A DNA stretch of 64,000 bases from Alphaproteobacteria bacterium (GTDB taxonomy: Bacteria; Pseudomonadota; Alphaproteobacteria; Rhizobiales; CAJQND01). Made by a program: the position numbers and the translations under genes. The stretch spans positions 1-64,000 of the forward strand of contig JAAEUE010000165.1 of NCBI GenBank assembly GCA_024227565.1, written 5' to 3'. Shown here one piece after another: positions 34,170-42,704 of this stretch. The notes beneath the pieces were generated by a model. The model saw only the letters and a list, made by a program, of their open reading frames with translations, was not told where the DNA came from and did not search any database. Within the stretch, counting starts at the first letter, position 1. Every line of letters begins with the position of its first letter.

Positions 34170-35369
34170 ATGGCAAGTGAATCAAGACGATATCTGATCT
34201 GGCTGGCCGTCGGCATGGTCGCGTATCTGCTCGTGGAAACCTGCTCCCTTCTATCCCTCTATTTGCTTCGAACAATCGCTGGGCTTAGCTATGCGCCGAT
34301 TCGGATGTCCCTGTCCGAGAAGCACCAAGAGACCGTACGAAAGATGCTCAAGGATCAAACATCCTACATGCGGCATGATCCCGAACTCGGTTGGAGTATC
34401 AAGAAAAACGGGGCTGTCGGGCAGATGTATCGAGCCAATTCAGATGGAATTAGATCGAATCGCGATTATCGGTTGATGCCGCCAAATGGGATGTTCCGCA
34501 TCGCATCTTTTGGTGATTCCTTTACTCATGGTGACGATGTCCGCAACGAGCACACCTGGCAGGAATTTCTCGCCAGCGCGAAACAAAACCTCGAGGTGAT
34601 GAACTTCGGGGTTGGAGCTTTTGGGCTTGATCAGGCCTTCTTGCGCTATCAAAGGGATGGCCGGCAATATGGTCCCCACCTGGTGTTCATCGGGTTCATG
34701 TCGGAGAACATCCAACGTCATGTAAATGTATACCGCCCCTTTTACTTTGCTGACACCGGGCTTCCCCTTGCCAAGCCCCGTTTCGTTTTGGGAAATGGCG
34801 GTATCGCGTTGCGAGAAAACCCTCTTAAGAGTCTCTCCAATTATTATTTGCTTCTTCGCAACCCCGAGGATGTTTTATCCGGACTCGGTCGATACGATTG
34901 GCATTACCAACGAAAACCAAAGGAAAGCGCGTTTGATATTCTCCCCTCGATTCGCATCACGCGCTTTGCCGTGTATGCTGCAGAGAAAGTGTTGAGGCCG
35001 CAGATTTTTCAATGGGGAGTTTACAATGAGGATGCGGAGGCATTCGAGCTTACGTTGAAGATTTTTGACCGATTTTGCCAAAACGTTAGCAAGCATGGGG
35101 CGCTGCCGGTCCTCCTACTGTTTCCCGCCCGGGCCGACCTGAAGGCGTATAGAGAGAACAAAAGATCAGTGTTCGCGCCAATGATCCGCCATTTCGAGAG
35201 GTTCGGATGCCGATATATCGATCTTCACAAGGCCTTTGATAAATACGCGGCGAATTCGCCACTGAAGGATATGTTTGTCAGGCGGCACTATTCGCCTACC
35301 GCCAACAGAGTTGTTGCGATATATCTTGCCGACTATATTGCCAGCAATCGCCTCGTGGACAAACGCTAA
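34170..35369 (+). CDS. Membrane-anchored SGNH/GDSL hydrolase
   Basis: 399 residues from MASESRRYLIWLAVGMV, with one N-terminal membrane helix followed by a large, probably periplasmic domain. The nucleophile block is IASFGDSFTHGDDV (GDS), GVGAFGLDQ gives the oxyanion glycine region, and the C-terminal MFVRRHYSPTANRVVA supplies a candidate catalytic histidine. Such proteins remove or add O-acyl groups on lipids and polysaccharides. A longer frame to 34071 overlaps the exonuclease remnant. The gene lies at the right side of the lipid/glycan island and could modify its product, but there is no direct link. Confidence 0.75.
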   Translation: MASESRRYLIWLAVGMVAYLLVETCSLLSLYLLRTIAGLSYAPIRMSLSEKHQETVRKMLKDQTSYMRHDPELGWSIKKNGAVGQMYRANSDGIRSNRDYRLMPPNGMFRIASFGDSFTHGDDVRNEHTWQEFLASAKQNLEVMNFGVGAFGLDQAFLRYQRDGRQYGPHLVFIGFMSENIQRHVNVYRPFYFADTGLPLAKPRFVLGNGGIALRENPLKSLSNYYLLLRNPEDVLSGLGRYDWHYQRKPKESAFDILPSIRITRFAVYAAEKVLRPQIFQWGVYNEDAEAFELTLKIFDRFCQNVSKHGALPVLLLFPARADLKAYRENKRSVFAPMIRHFERFGCRYIDLHKAFDKYAANSPLKDMFVRRHYSPTANRVVAIYLADYIASNRLVDKR

Positions 35370-35394
35370 TTGCGCTGACGTCAGACAGTCCTTG

Positions 35395-35829
35395 CTACTG
35401 GCGCGCAATTGCGTAATCGCGCAACACGTTGGCTTCTAATTCCATTTCATTGAGCCGTTGTTTTACGACGTCGCCAACGCTTACCAACCCCACGAGCACA
35501 CCGTCCAGTTGAACAGGAATATGCCGCACTCGACGCTTGGTCATTATCTTGGCAACCTCAGCAATTGAATCGTCTGGCGAGCAAGTTACGACGTTCTTTG
35601 TCATTAGGTCCGAAACGCACAACCCCTGCAAACTGGCCCCATGCTCAGCCAGACCGTGGGCCACATCCCTCTCGGACACGATGCCCTCGATCGTTTTGCC
35701 GTCTTGGCTGACGACCATCGCGCCAATGCCTTCAAGTTTGAGCCTGTGCGCTAATACGTCGATCGTTTCAGAGGGCCGGACAGTTACAACCCTGTCGCCC
35801 TTAGACTGCAGAATATCGGAAACGTTCAT
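35395..35829 (-). CDS. CBS-domain pair protein
   Basis: 144 residues made of two CBS motifs (about 10-60 and 75-130): VRPSETIDVLAHRLKLEGIG with IEGIVSERDVA, and CSPDDSIAEVAKIMTKRRVR with LVGLVSVGDVV. These stand-alone proteins bind adenosyl compounds and act as energy or redox sensors. It is common in Alphaproteobacteria as a single gene. It is convergent with the SGNH hydrolase gene, with only 25 bases between them, including the 10-base palindrome CTGACGTCAG. Confidence 0.85.
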   Translation of the reverse strand: MNVSDILQSKGDRVVTVRPSETIDVLAHRLKLEGIGAMVVSQDGKTIEGIVSERDVAHGLAEHGASLQGLCVSDLMTKNVVTCSPDDSIAEVAKIMTKRRVRHIPVQLDGVLVGLVSVGDVVKQRLNEMELEANVLRDYAIARQ

Positions 35830-36347
35830 GAGCTTCCTCCATTTTCGATGTGTCTATGCACTGGAAGAAACCGTGGAAATCAAACTCGGCCAAATCTCGG
35901 CCTGAACGTCAGGTTACAGACCGGCTTCGAAGCCGACTTTCAACCAGGCATGCGAGCAGGATATCACATTTGAGGCTGCAGAAGCGAGCAAACCAATTCA
36001 GGCAACCATGTATCGTGTTGGACTTTGTCCAAAGGTCCGTAGGATCAACCCGCGGTCTGGCACGCATTGAAGCTCCGACGGGCACAACACTAATTCAGAC
36101 GCGCCGCCGGAAGATATTGCGACGGTTCTTCGGGAAAGCCTGGACAGTGCAATCTATGTGATTTGCAAGTTTGATGTTGAAGCTGGGAAAATGCGGCCCG
36201 ATGCGTAATTTCAACCATTGCCATAGCTCTATTGCCAATTTCCAAGTTCAGACAAGTTTGGCCAAATTGCGCAAGAAAAGGACAGATTCCGCAACTGGGC
36301 GCGATGCGATTGAAGCCGCCCGCAAGCTTGAGCAAGAGGAAAGGACG
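35830..36347. other. Intergenic region without recognisable gene
   Basis: Short frames such as 35850-36161 lack family features. The beginning should hold the promoter of the CBS gene. Nothing else was recognised. Confidence 0.45.
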
Positions 36348-36584
36348 ATGATTGACACTATCGACGACGAGCCAACCCTTGTCGAAGAGCTGATCCAAAC
36401 TGCACGTGCTGCCTACAGAAAGGACCCAAGGAAAGTCCTCTATCTGAGGTTGCCTTCAAAGTTTTTTGAAGAAGGTGCCGCTGATCATGCGGAATACTTC
36501 ACGGTTGCCGAAGGCGAAGGAGGGCCAGCATTGTGCGGTGAAGGTATGGTGATCCAAGAAGGCGACGAGTCTCCGGACACGTGA
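36348..36584 (+). CDS. Small acidic hypothetical protein
   Basis: 78 residues from MIDTIDDEPTLVEELIQTAR, preceded by a strong ribosome binding site (GAGGAAAGGACG). It reads as a helix followed by an RKVLYLRLPSKFFEEGAADH strand-loop and an acidic C-terminus. No family is known to me. A longer frame to 36171 lacks a site and looks non-coding. The following 36585-36882 holds no gene. Confidence 0.5.
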   Translation: MIDTIDDEPTLVEELIQTARAAYRKDPRKVLYLRLPSKFFEEGAADHAEYFTVAEGEGGPALCGEGMVIQEGDESPDT

Positions 36585-36882
36585 TCGAAGATAGCGCACG
36601 GTCAGCCCCTGGGATGACACCTGACCGGGCATGAGCACATTTAGTCAATGTGACCGTGGGAGTGCCCAGTGTCTGTGTATCTCAAGTCCAGGCGAAAATC
36701 ATGTGATGGACGTCACAGCGGGCAAACCTGGCCTAGAAGCCCCATAGCACGCCACACAGAGCAAGTATTGCGTTTAGTCCTAAGGTGTCGAACGATCCCT
36801 GAACTTGAAAGCTAGTGCCCAGCCGACATCCAGGCGCCTCCGGGTCGTTCGAGGCTGTGCCGGCCAGGCAGGAGCCCCCTCT

Positions 36883-37269
36883 CTAGGGATATGATCCGGG
36901 TGCTCCCAACTGCCATTTTACTCTCATCGAACGGATCGTGCCAGAGAGCAATCCCTCAAGGGGATGAGAGGTGTACCGTCGCCAATTTTGCCAACTACCG
37001 CACTGCCAACAAACCCTCTGAGTCATGGTCAGATCAGCAACAGCCTTCCTGAGCTGTTCGTTCTCTTTTTGAAGCTGCTTTAGCTGCTTTAACTGCTTGA
37101 GCTGGTTCGTCCCCATGCCGCCATACTGTTTGCGCCAGCGGTAGTAGGTTTGCTCTGTGATACTCACCTGACGGATCGCATCCGGACGGCTCATCCCTTG
37201 CCCAACCAGTACATCAACTTGGCGTAGCTTCAAGACGGTCTCTTCGGGTTTGTGGCGCTTCATAGCCAT
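36883..37269 (-). pseudogene. IS3-family transposase OrfA, degenerate 3' end
   Basis: Begins MAMKRHKPEETVLKLRQVDV and shows the helix-turn-helix string SITEQTYYRWRKQYGGM and a leucine-zipper-like tail LQKENEQLRKAVADLT, all typical of OrfA. After that the usual DKLILKEA ending is lost by frameshift. OrfB is absent. A 9-base unit repeated in tandem near 37073-37100 encodes repeated QLK and has lengthened the zipper. Remnant element at the right side of the island. Confidence 0.75.
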
Positions 37270-37422
37270 TCCCAGTCCTCCTTTTACTCAACAGTAAGGT
37301 GGACCAATTCAATTGGGGAGGATCAGCGCGTTCAAACGCCGCGACATCCAGAATCAAAAGGCCACGACGTCTTTTCATCTCAAGGATTGGGAAAATGAGC
37401 CGAGTTACAGTGCAAGTTTGGA

Positions 37423-37842
37423 TCAATCTACTCGATTGGTTTCACCACGCCGCCTCGTGCGCGTGAAGAACACTGCCACCGCGCCGAGAACGAGCAACAC
37501 TGCCACCTCAATCATCAAAATACGCTGATCAATTTTTCTCTTCCCAATGCGCAGGTCATCAGGGGTTGGCTCGGATTGAATCATCATAAAGCGATCCCGA
37601 GCCAAGAGATTGTTGGGGTCTTTCGGTATGTACTTCTTGGGTGTTTTTTCGCTGAGAACCAGATCGCCTTGGCCGATGAAGCCCCAGCCATCAAACTTAC
37701 GCATGATTAGGGTGTGGCGCCTGTTGCCATCACCCAGAACTGAAGCCTTCCGCTCCCACGTAATGGGCGGGAACGCAATTAACAATATCAGGACCGCCAT
37801 CACTCCGGCAGCGACCCTCAACTGCAATTTGTTTAGTCCCAT
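37423..37842 (-). CDS. Small membrane protein of unknown function
   Basis: 139 residues from MGLNKLQLRVAAGVMAVLIL. One N-terminal and one C-terminal hydrophobic helix (MIEVAVLLVLGAVAVFF) flank a soluble loop rich in charged residues (TLIMRKFDGWGFIGQGDLVL), so the loop probably faces the periplasm. It ends in a basic RTRRRG tail. A longer frame to 38097 has no support. Family unknown. It is divergent from the aldehyde dehydrogenase gene. Confidence 0.6.
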   Translation of the reverse strand: MGLNKLQLRVAAGVMAVLILLIAFPPITWERKASVLGDGNRRHTLIMRKFDGWGFIGQGDLVLSEKTPKKYIPKDPNNLLARDRFMMIQSEPTPDDLRIGKRKIDQRILMIEVAVLLVLGAVAVFFTRTRRRGETNRVD

Positions 37843-38100
37843 CGGTGTTTGCTTCCAAGCTTTCCATCCAATATCGCACGAATGGACCTTCCAAGCGAAT
37901 TTTGGACCCAAAAGCCAGTTTTTGCGCTGACTGGGAAAGGCGTTCCGTCTAGTAGTGTACACGTGGAAACCAACGGCGGTTTTGCCAATGGTGATGTGCA
38001 ATGACACATTCGAAAGCGCCGCTGACTGAGCTGGCATAGAACATACTGGCGAACGGGCTGGAACGGGTCCTCGCAACAAAGTTGGAAAGGTTATCAAGTC

Positions 38101-39552
38101 ATGGTGGATCGCAAGCTCAATTATATCGGCGGAGAGTGGCTTGCAGGTGCGAGTGAGCTTGAAAACCGGAACCCTTCCGATACCTCAGATCTGATTGGCC
38201 TATTTGCGCAGGCGGATACGACCCAATTGAAGCGCGCCCTGGACGCAGCAAGCCGTGCCCAGGCTGAATGGGCGAGCGCAGGTATCGAGCGCCGTTACAA
38301 TGTAGTGATGGCGATTGGCACTGAGCTCATGGCGCGTTCGGCCGAATTGGGTGAGTTGTTGTCGCGTGAGGAAGGCAAACCGCTGGCTGAAGGCAAGGGC
38401 GAAATCTATCGAGCCGGCCAATTCTTCACATATTATGCGGCCGAGACACTGCGCCAGATAGGCGATACCGCAGACTCGGTCCGAGACGGTGTAGAAATCG
38501 ATGTGCGTCGTGAACCTGTGGGCGTGGTGGCAATTATCTCGCCTTGGAACTTTCCGACGGCCACAGCCAGCTGGAAAATCGCACCAGCCCTTGCATTTGG
38601 CAATGCCGTGATATGGAAGCCGGCCAATCTTACACCCGCCTCCGCTGTCGCATTAACCGAGATCATTTCCAAGCAAGATATTCCAGAAGGTTTGTTCAAT
38701 CTGGTTATGGGCCCCGGCGGGGCCATCGAGCAGAGTTTGGTGGAGAGCCCGAAAATCAATGCGATCAGCTTCACTGGGTCCGTGCCAGTGGGCAAGACCA
38801 TTGCCGCTGCGGCTATTCAGAATCTGACCAAGGTGCAGATGGAAATGGGCTCGAAGAATGCACTGGCCGTGATGGATGACGGCGATCTGGAAATCGCTTC
38901 GGCAATCGCCCTTGGCGGTGCCTTCGGAGGCAGCGGGCAAAAGTGCACCGCCTCGTCACGATTGATCGTGCACGAGCGTGTTCATGACGCTTTCGTTGAA
39001 AAGCTCGTTGCCGGTGCAAAGGCCATGGTTGTGGACCACGCCCTGAAAGAGGGAACACAGATAGGTCCCGTCGTAAGCGAAACTCAGCTGAACGAGAACC
39101 TTGCGTATATGGATCTGGCTCGTTCAGAGGGCGGTGAGGTGCTGTGTGGGGACGAGCGGGTTGAGCGGGATACCGACGGCTATTATATGACGCCGTCTGT
39201 CATCGGCGGGACCGCGAACTCCTGGCGCGTGAACCGCGAAGAGATGTTCGCGCCGATCGCCTGCATCATCAAGGTTGGGTCCTATGATGAAGCCTTGCAA
39301 ACAGTGAACGACACAAACTTTGGGCTTACATCGGGCATCGTCACGAGATCACTCTCGCGCGCGAGCCATTTTCGGCGCAACGCCCGGACCGGGTGCGTGA
39401 TGATCAATCTGCCGACAGCCGGCACAGACTATCACGTTCCTTTCGGTGGCCGGGGCGAAAGCTCATACGGTCCACGCGAGCAAGGTTCTTATGCGGCGGA
39501 GTTCTACACGACAGTGAAAACCGCCTATATCGCCGCCGGCATCCCAGAATAA
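38101..39552 (+). CDS. NAD(P)-dependent aldehyde dehydrogenase
   Basis: 483 residues with the full family set: ISPWNFPTATASWKIAPAL, FTGSVPVGKTI (cofactor loop), catalytic glutamate in QMEMGSKNALAV and catalytic cysteine in GSGQKCTASSRLI. It most resembles the alpha-ketoglutaric-semialdehyde/succinic-semialdehyde dehydrogenase group. It is the first gene in the G/C-rich part, about 2 kb from the beta-hydroxyaspartate cluster. A role in oxidising a C2 or C4 aldehyde that feeds glyoxylate or oxaloacetate is possible but inferred from position only. Confidence 0.87.
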   Translation: MVDRKLNYIGGEWLAGASELENRNPSDTSDLIGLFAQADTTQLKRALDAASRAQAEWASAGIERRYNVVMAIGTELMARSAELGELLSREEGKPLAEGKGEIYRAGQFFTYYAAETLRQIGDTADSVRDGVEIDVRREPVGVVAIISPWNFPTATASWKIAPALAFGNAVIWKPANLTPASAVALTEIISKQDIPEGLFNLVMGPGGAIEQSLVESPKINAISFTGSVPVGKTIAAAAIQNLTKVQMEMGSKNALAVMDDGDLEIASAIALGGAFGGSGQKCTASSRLIVHERVHDAFVEKLVAGAKAMVVDHALKEGTQIGPVVSETQLNENLAYMDLARSEGGEVLCGDERVERDTDGYYMTPSVIGGTANSWRVNREEMFAPIACIIKVGSYDEALQTVNDTNFGLTSGIVTRSLSRASHFRRNARTGCVMINLPTAGTDYHVPFGGRGESSYGPREQGSYAAEFYTTVKTAYIAAGIPE

Positions 39553-39741
39553 ACACGATGAGCCGATCACCCGGCCTGGCCGGTCTTGCGGACTTTTCCG
39601 CAGAGAATCCGACAATAACTCATGGCAGACCATGGACACTTGGCACACCATATGCACACATCACACATTTGAGGCTCGGTTCATTGGCTTTGCCAACAAG
39701 GGCTTGTGGTTACGGGACACAGAGGGATAAGATCGGTGCCC

Positions 39742-40500
39742 ATGAAACGGATAGATGTACGTTTGGCCTTTGCCGCGCTGCGCACTCGCACGGGCCTGTC
39801 GGCTGACGGGTTCGCCAAACTGCTCGGCTATGGGTCAAGTGCTGAACTTGACTGCTATGAACATCCCGGCGGCAGCTACCAGCACGCGCACCTGCCGGAT
39901 CAATTGATTGAACGCATGATCGAAAATTTGATTGGCGAAGGCCACCCGGCCGTCACGCGCGATGACATCGTACAACTCTCTCTGGCACACGATTGCCTAA
40001 ACCGGGATTTGACCGCAGAATTGGTGACGCCCTCCCTTCTCGCAGACATTCTGGTGGCATTCGATGCGGCAGTTGAGAACAACAGCCAGCTCAAGCCAAC
40101 GGCAGATGTAAGCGCCAAGGCGCGCCAAACAGCGATCTTGTACAAGCAGCTGAACTCCGGCTTGATTGGCCCATCCCTCGTTGCAGAAATCATGGGCCGG
40201 GTGCTGAGCACTTACACCGGCCACCGATTGGGCGAGGCACAACGCGAGGCGATACTGGAAGAATTGGTCGCGCGGACCATGCTGGTGGAACTGATTGAAG
40301 CGAAAGCACAAGACGGCGCGACGGTTGCCTTTCTTCGCCACCTTCTCGATACCAGATATGCCGGTGTTGAACTCAGACACCAGAGCAGCCACGCCTTAAG
40401 CTCAATTCTTGACCAGATTGGAGCAATTGCCGCGGCCCACGAAGATCCCCGCATTGCCGACGCCGACAATGTGGTGGTGCTCAGAGGGCGCAGCAGATGA
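39742..40500 (+). CDS. Predicted helix-turn-helix protein of unknown function
   Basis: 252 residues from MKRIDVRLAFAALRTRTGLS. The first 60 residues resemble an XRE-type DNA-binding domain (LSADGFAKLLGYGSSAELDCYE). The remaining helical part (LTAELVTPSLLADILVAFDAA and onwards) has no known domain. Its stop overlaps the start of the next gene (ATGA). The 13-base inverted repeat TTGGCTTTGCCAA at 39684-39696, about 45 bases before the start, could be an operator. A longer start at 39706 is less likely. Confidence 0.6.
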   Translation: MKRIDVRLAFAALRTRTGLSADGFAKLLGYGSSAELDCYEHPGGSYQHAHLPDQLIERMIENLIGEGHPAVTRDDIVQLSLAHDCLNRDLTAELVTPSLLADILVAFDAAVENNSQLKPTADVSAKARQTAILYKQLNSGLIGPSLVAEIMGRVLSTYTGHRLGEAQREAILEELVARTMLVELIEAKAQDGATVAFLRHLLDTRYAGVELRHQSSHALSSILDQIGAIAAAHEDPRIADADNVVVLRGRSR

Positions 40501-41009
40501 ACCCGGATCGCAATAAATCACCGGCTGTTCGCATGTCCTTCGGTGGCGACATTGACGAAATGTTCGACGCCGTTAATCTGTGTTTCCTGCACAAGGGAGC
40601 GAAGATCGAGCATTTCCTTAAGCTGAAATGCTCCCCTGCCATTCAGGTGATGCGCAATAACGGCTTCGATACGCCCACATTCATTTATGCTGGCCCTGAG
40701 AGCGGGGCAGCGAAGTTTTTTGGCGAAGAGTTCGCACGCAATTGCGCCGGCAAAGCCGGCGTTCCAGATCAAGAATTCGCCCTCAGCTTGTGCGACGCCT
40801 ACAAAGAACTGGCTTGGGATCCGCGTAAGCCGATCTTAGAGCGGCTGGCACGCACAGCAGATGACCGCACAATACAGTTCGAGCGTGGCTTGTGGGCTGC
40901 AGAATCCACCAATGACACACCGGTGGTGGTCTGTTTCATCAAGCCGCTGCGAGTTTTTCGAGAGATTCCTCACACTGCCACGCTAGATCTTCACGCGACA
41001 GCCATGTGA
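40497..41009 (+). CDS. Hypothetical protein
   Basis: 170 residues, translationally coupled to the predicted HTH gene (ATGA overlap). It contains MSFGGDIDEMFDAVNLCFLH and TPTFIYAGPESGAAKFFGEEF, and looks like a soluble alpha/beta protein. No family is recognised. The last 71 bases overlap the 3' end of the convergent gene 40939-41625, so either the two stops really overlap or one 3' end is misread. Confidence 0.55.
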   Translation: MNPDRNKSPAVRMSFGGDIDEMFDAVNLCFLHKGAKIEHFLKLKCSPAIQVMRNNGFDTPTFIYAGPESGAAKFFGEEFARNCAGKAGVPDQEFALSLCDAYKELAWDPRKPILERLARTADDRTIQFERGLWAAESTNDTPVVVCFIKPLRVFREIPHTATLDLHATAM

Positions 41010-41625
41010 CATAGCGCGGCCGCCTAAAGTCCGGTTCCTTCTCCCAGCCATGGCAATATAGCTGGCTATGAACATAGCCGAGGCGGGCGCAGTATCCTGA
41101 TCTGACCAGATCCTCGATCATCAATCCATAAACGATTTCAGGGTCGAATTTTATGAAGGCATAGGCCTGCAGAATTCGGCCGAACACCGGCGCCAGCTTC
41201 TGTTTCCGATGCTCCCTCCTGATCCATACATCGCCGTGGTAGGCAACCCGGCCCGTAAAGTTATCAAGAACCGGATGCGATTGAACGGCCACGCCGCCAT
41301 GGATGCGCTGCAACCGGCGCTTCAGCGCGGTCGTCAGGCTTACCCCTCGCAAATCTTCAAACCGCAACGCCTGATTGGCTATGTGGTTGCCGCGCCGGTC
41401 CTCGCACATAAACCAGACGCCCTCCTGTTCGAGGGTGTCAATGTAGTCAATGTCAAAATGCTCTGAGAGTTTACCCCGCACCTTCAGCATGATTTTTTTG
41501 TATTCTTCAAAATCGTTGCTGAGACGAATGCGGGCCACACCCATTTCTTTGAGAACGGCCTGCCCTTCCATCATGAATCTGGCAGCGTCCCAATCCGCTT
41601 GAGGGTTCATCGCAATCCCCGTCAT
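40939..41625 (-). CDS. GNAT-like acetyltransferase-fold protein
   Basis: 228 residues (an internal ATG at 41610, MNPQADWDAARFM, may be the start). The central part GVWFMCEDRRGNHIANQALR and YHGDVWIRREHRKQKLAPVFGRI resembles the strands and the acetyl-CoA-binding R/Q-x-x-G/A region of GNAT enzymes, but without a clean motif. YCARLGYVHSQLY fits the C-terminal strand. Substrate unknown. It lies about 100 bases downstream of bhcD, in the same orientation. Confidence 0.55.
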   Translation of the reverse strand: MTGIAMNPQADWDAARFMMEGQAVLKEMGVARIRLSNDFEEYKKIMLKVRGKLSEHFDIDYIDTLEQEGVWFMCEDRRGNHIANQALRFEDLRGVSLTTALKRRLQRIHGGVAVQSHPVLDNFTGRVAYHGDVWIRREHRKQKLAPVFGRILQAYAFIKFDPEIVYGLMIEDLVRSGYCARLGYVHSQLYCHGWEKEPDFRRPRYVTWLSREDLAWQCEESLEKLAAA

Positions 41626-41726
41626 TTGTATCGCCCGGTCTTAACCGCATACCACCGCAAAGGGTGATTTGATAAGACCAAAACTCAAGGGCGATTCAGA
41701 TGACGGCGTTCGCCGTGCACCGGCAC

Positions 41727-42698
41727 TCAAAGCGATATTGAGGCAGCTTTGCCGCTTTGCTCGGCCAACCTGGCTGCGGCCGAGGCGACAGCAAGGTCCT
41801 GCAAGCCAACGCCAGTGCCGTCGAACAGGGTGATCTCACCATCCGATGTTCGGCCGGGATGTTCCCCGTTGATGACGTCGCCAATGGGAGTGATGTCGGC
41901 CTCTGAAATTAGGCCAGCCGCAATGGCATGCTGGGCTTCGCCGATGCTGATCGATTGCGCAATTTCGTCGGTGAACACCGTTGCAGCCTTCATCAGGGCC
42001 GGATCCAACTCCTGCTTGCCTGCTGTATCGGTCCCCATGCAGGCGATGTGCGTGCCGGGCTTGATCCAATCGGCCATGAGCAGAGGCTCATGAGCTGAGG
42101 TGATGGTGATGATGACATCTGCCTCAGCGCCCAATTGTTCGCGCTCCACCGCCTCAAACGGCAGGCCGAGCTCGTCCGCCACTGCGCCCAGCTTGGGCAA
42201 CATGTCGGCATGCAGGTTCCAGGCAACCACCTTCTCAAAGTCTCGCTGCTCGGCCGCGGCGCGAAGCTGGAATGCGGCCTGATGGCCGGCGCCGACCATG
42301 CCCAGAACCTTGGCGTCCTTGCGGGCCAGATGCGCGATTGAGATGGAGCTGGCCGCCGCCGTGCGGATGGCGGTCAGATAGTTGCCTCCCACCAGCGCGC
42401 CGATCTTGCCCGTGTCCGGGTCAAACAGAAACACCGTCGACTGGTGGTTCGTGATGCCCTTCGCCGCGTTTCCCGGCCAATAGCCGCCGGACTTCAAGCC
42501 GAGGGCAAGCCCCGCCTTGTCGAAACCGGATTTGAAACCATAAAGCGCATCGGCGTGGCCGATCGCCTCGCGGATGACCGGGAAGTTGTAGGCATCGCCC
42601 TTGGCCATGGCCGCAAACACCGCTTCCACCGCGCCGAACGCATCGGCGCGGCCGACAACTTCCTGGCAAACCTCTTCTGAGACAATCAACATGTTCAA
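41727..42698 (-). CDS. bhcD: Iminosuccinate reductase BhcD
   Basis: 323 residues of the ornithine cyclodeaminase/mu-crystallin family. The Rossmann site is VLGMVGAGHQAAFQLRAA, with substrate-side segments GLKSGGYWPGNAAKG and GGNYLTAIRTAAASSIS. BhcD reduces iminosuccinate to aspartate with NADH, closing the beta-hydroxyaspartate cycle. It is the last gene of bhcABCD and starts six bases after bhcC. The order and family of all four genes match the described Paracoccus operon, which fixes the assignment beyond the general family. Confidence 0.93.
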   Translation of the reverse strand: MNMLIVSEEVCQEVVGRADAFGAVEAVFAAMAKGDAYNFPVIREAIGHADALYGFKSGFDKAGLALGLKSGGYWPGNAAKGITNHQSTVFLFDPDTGKIGALVGGNYLTAIRTAAASSISIAHLARKDAKVLGMVGAGHQAAFQLRAAAEQRDFEKVVAWNLHADMLPKLGAVADELGLPFEAVEREQLGAEADVIITITSAHEPLLMADWIKPGTHIACMGTDTAGKQELDPALMKAATVFTDEIAQSISIGEAQHAIAAGLISEADITPIGDVINGEHPGRTSDGEITLFDGTGVGLQDLAVASAAARLAEQSGKAASISL

Positions 42699-42704
42699 GC
42701 TCCC

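Noticed and set aside
37070..37105. Tandem 9-base repeat as a regulatory array
   Set aside because: It lies inside the OrfA reading frame and just lengthens the leucine-zipper-like segment.
1..38100. Capsule locus of the classic Wzx/Wzy or Kps type
   Set aside because: No flippase, polymerase, Wza/Wzc or KpsMT genes were found; lipid and CDP-alcohol enzymes dominate.
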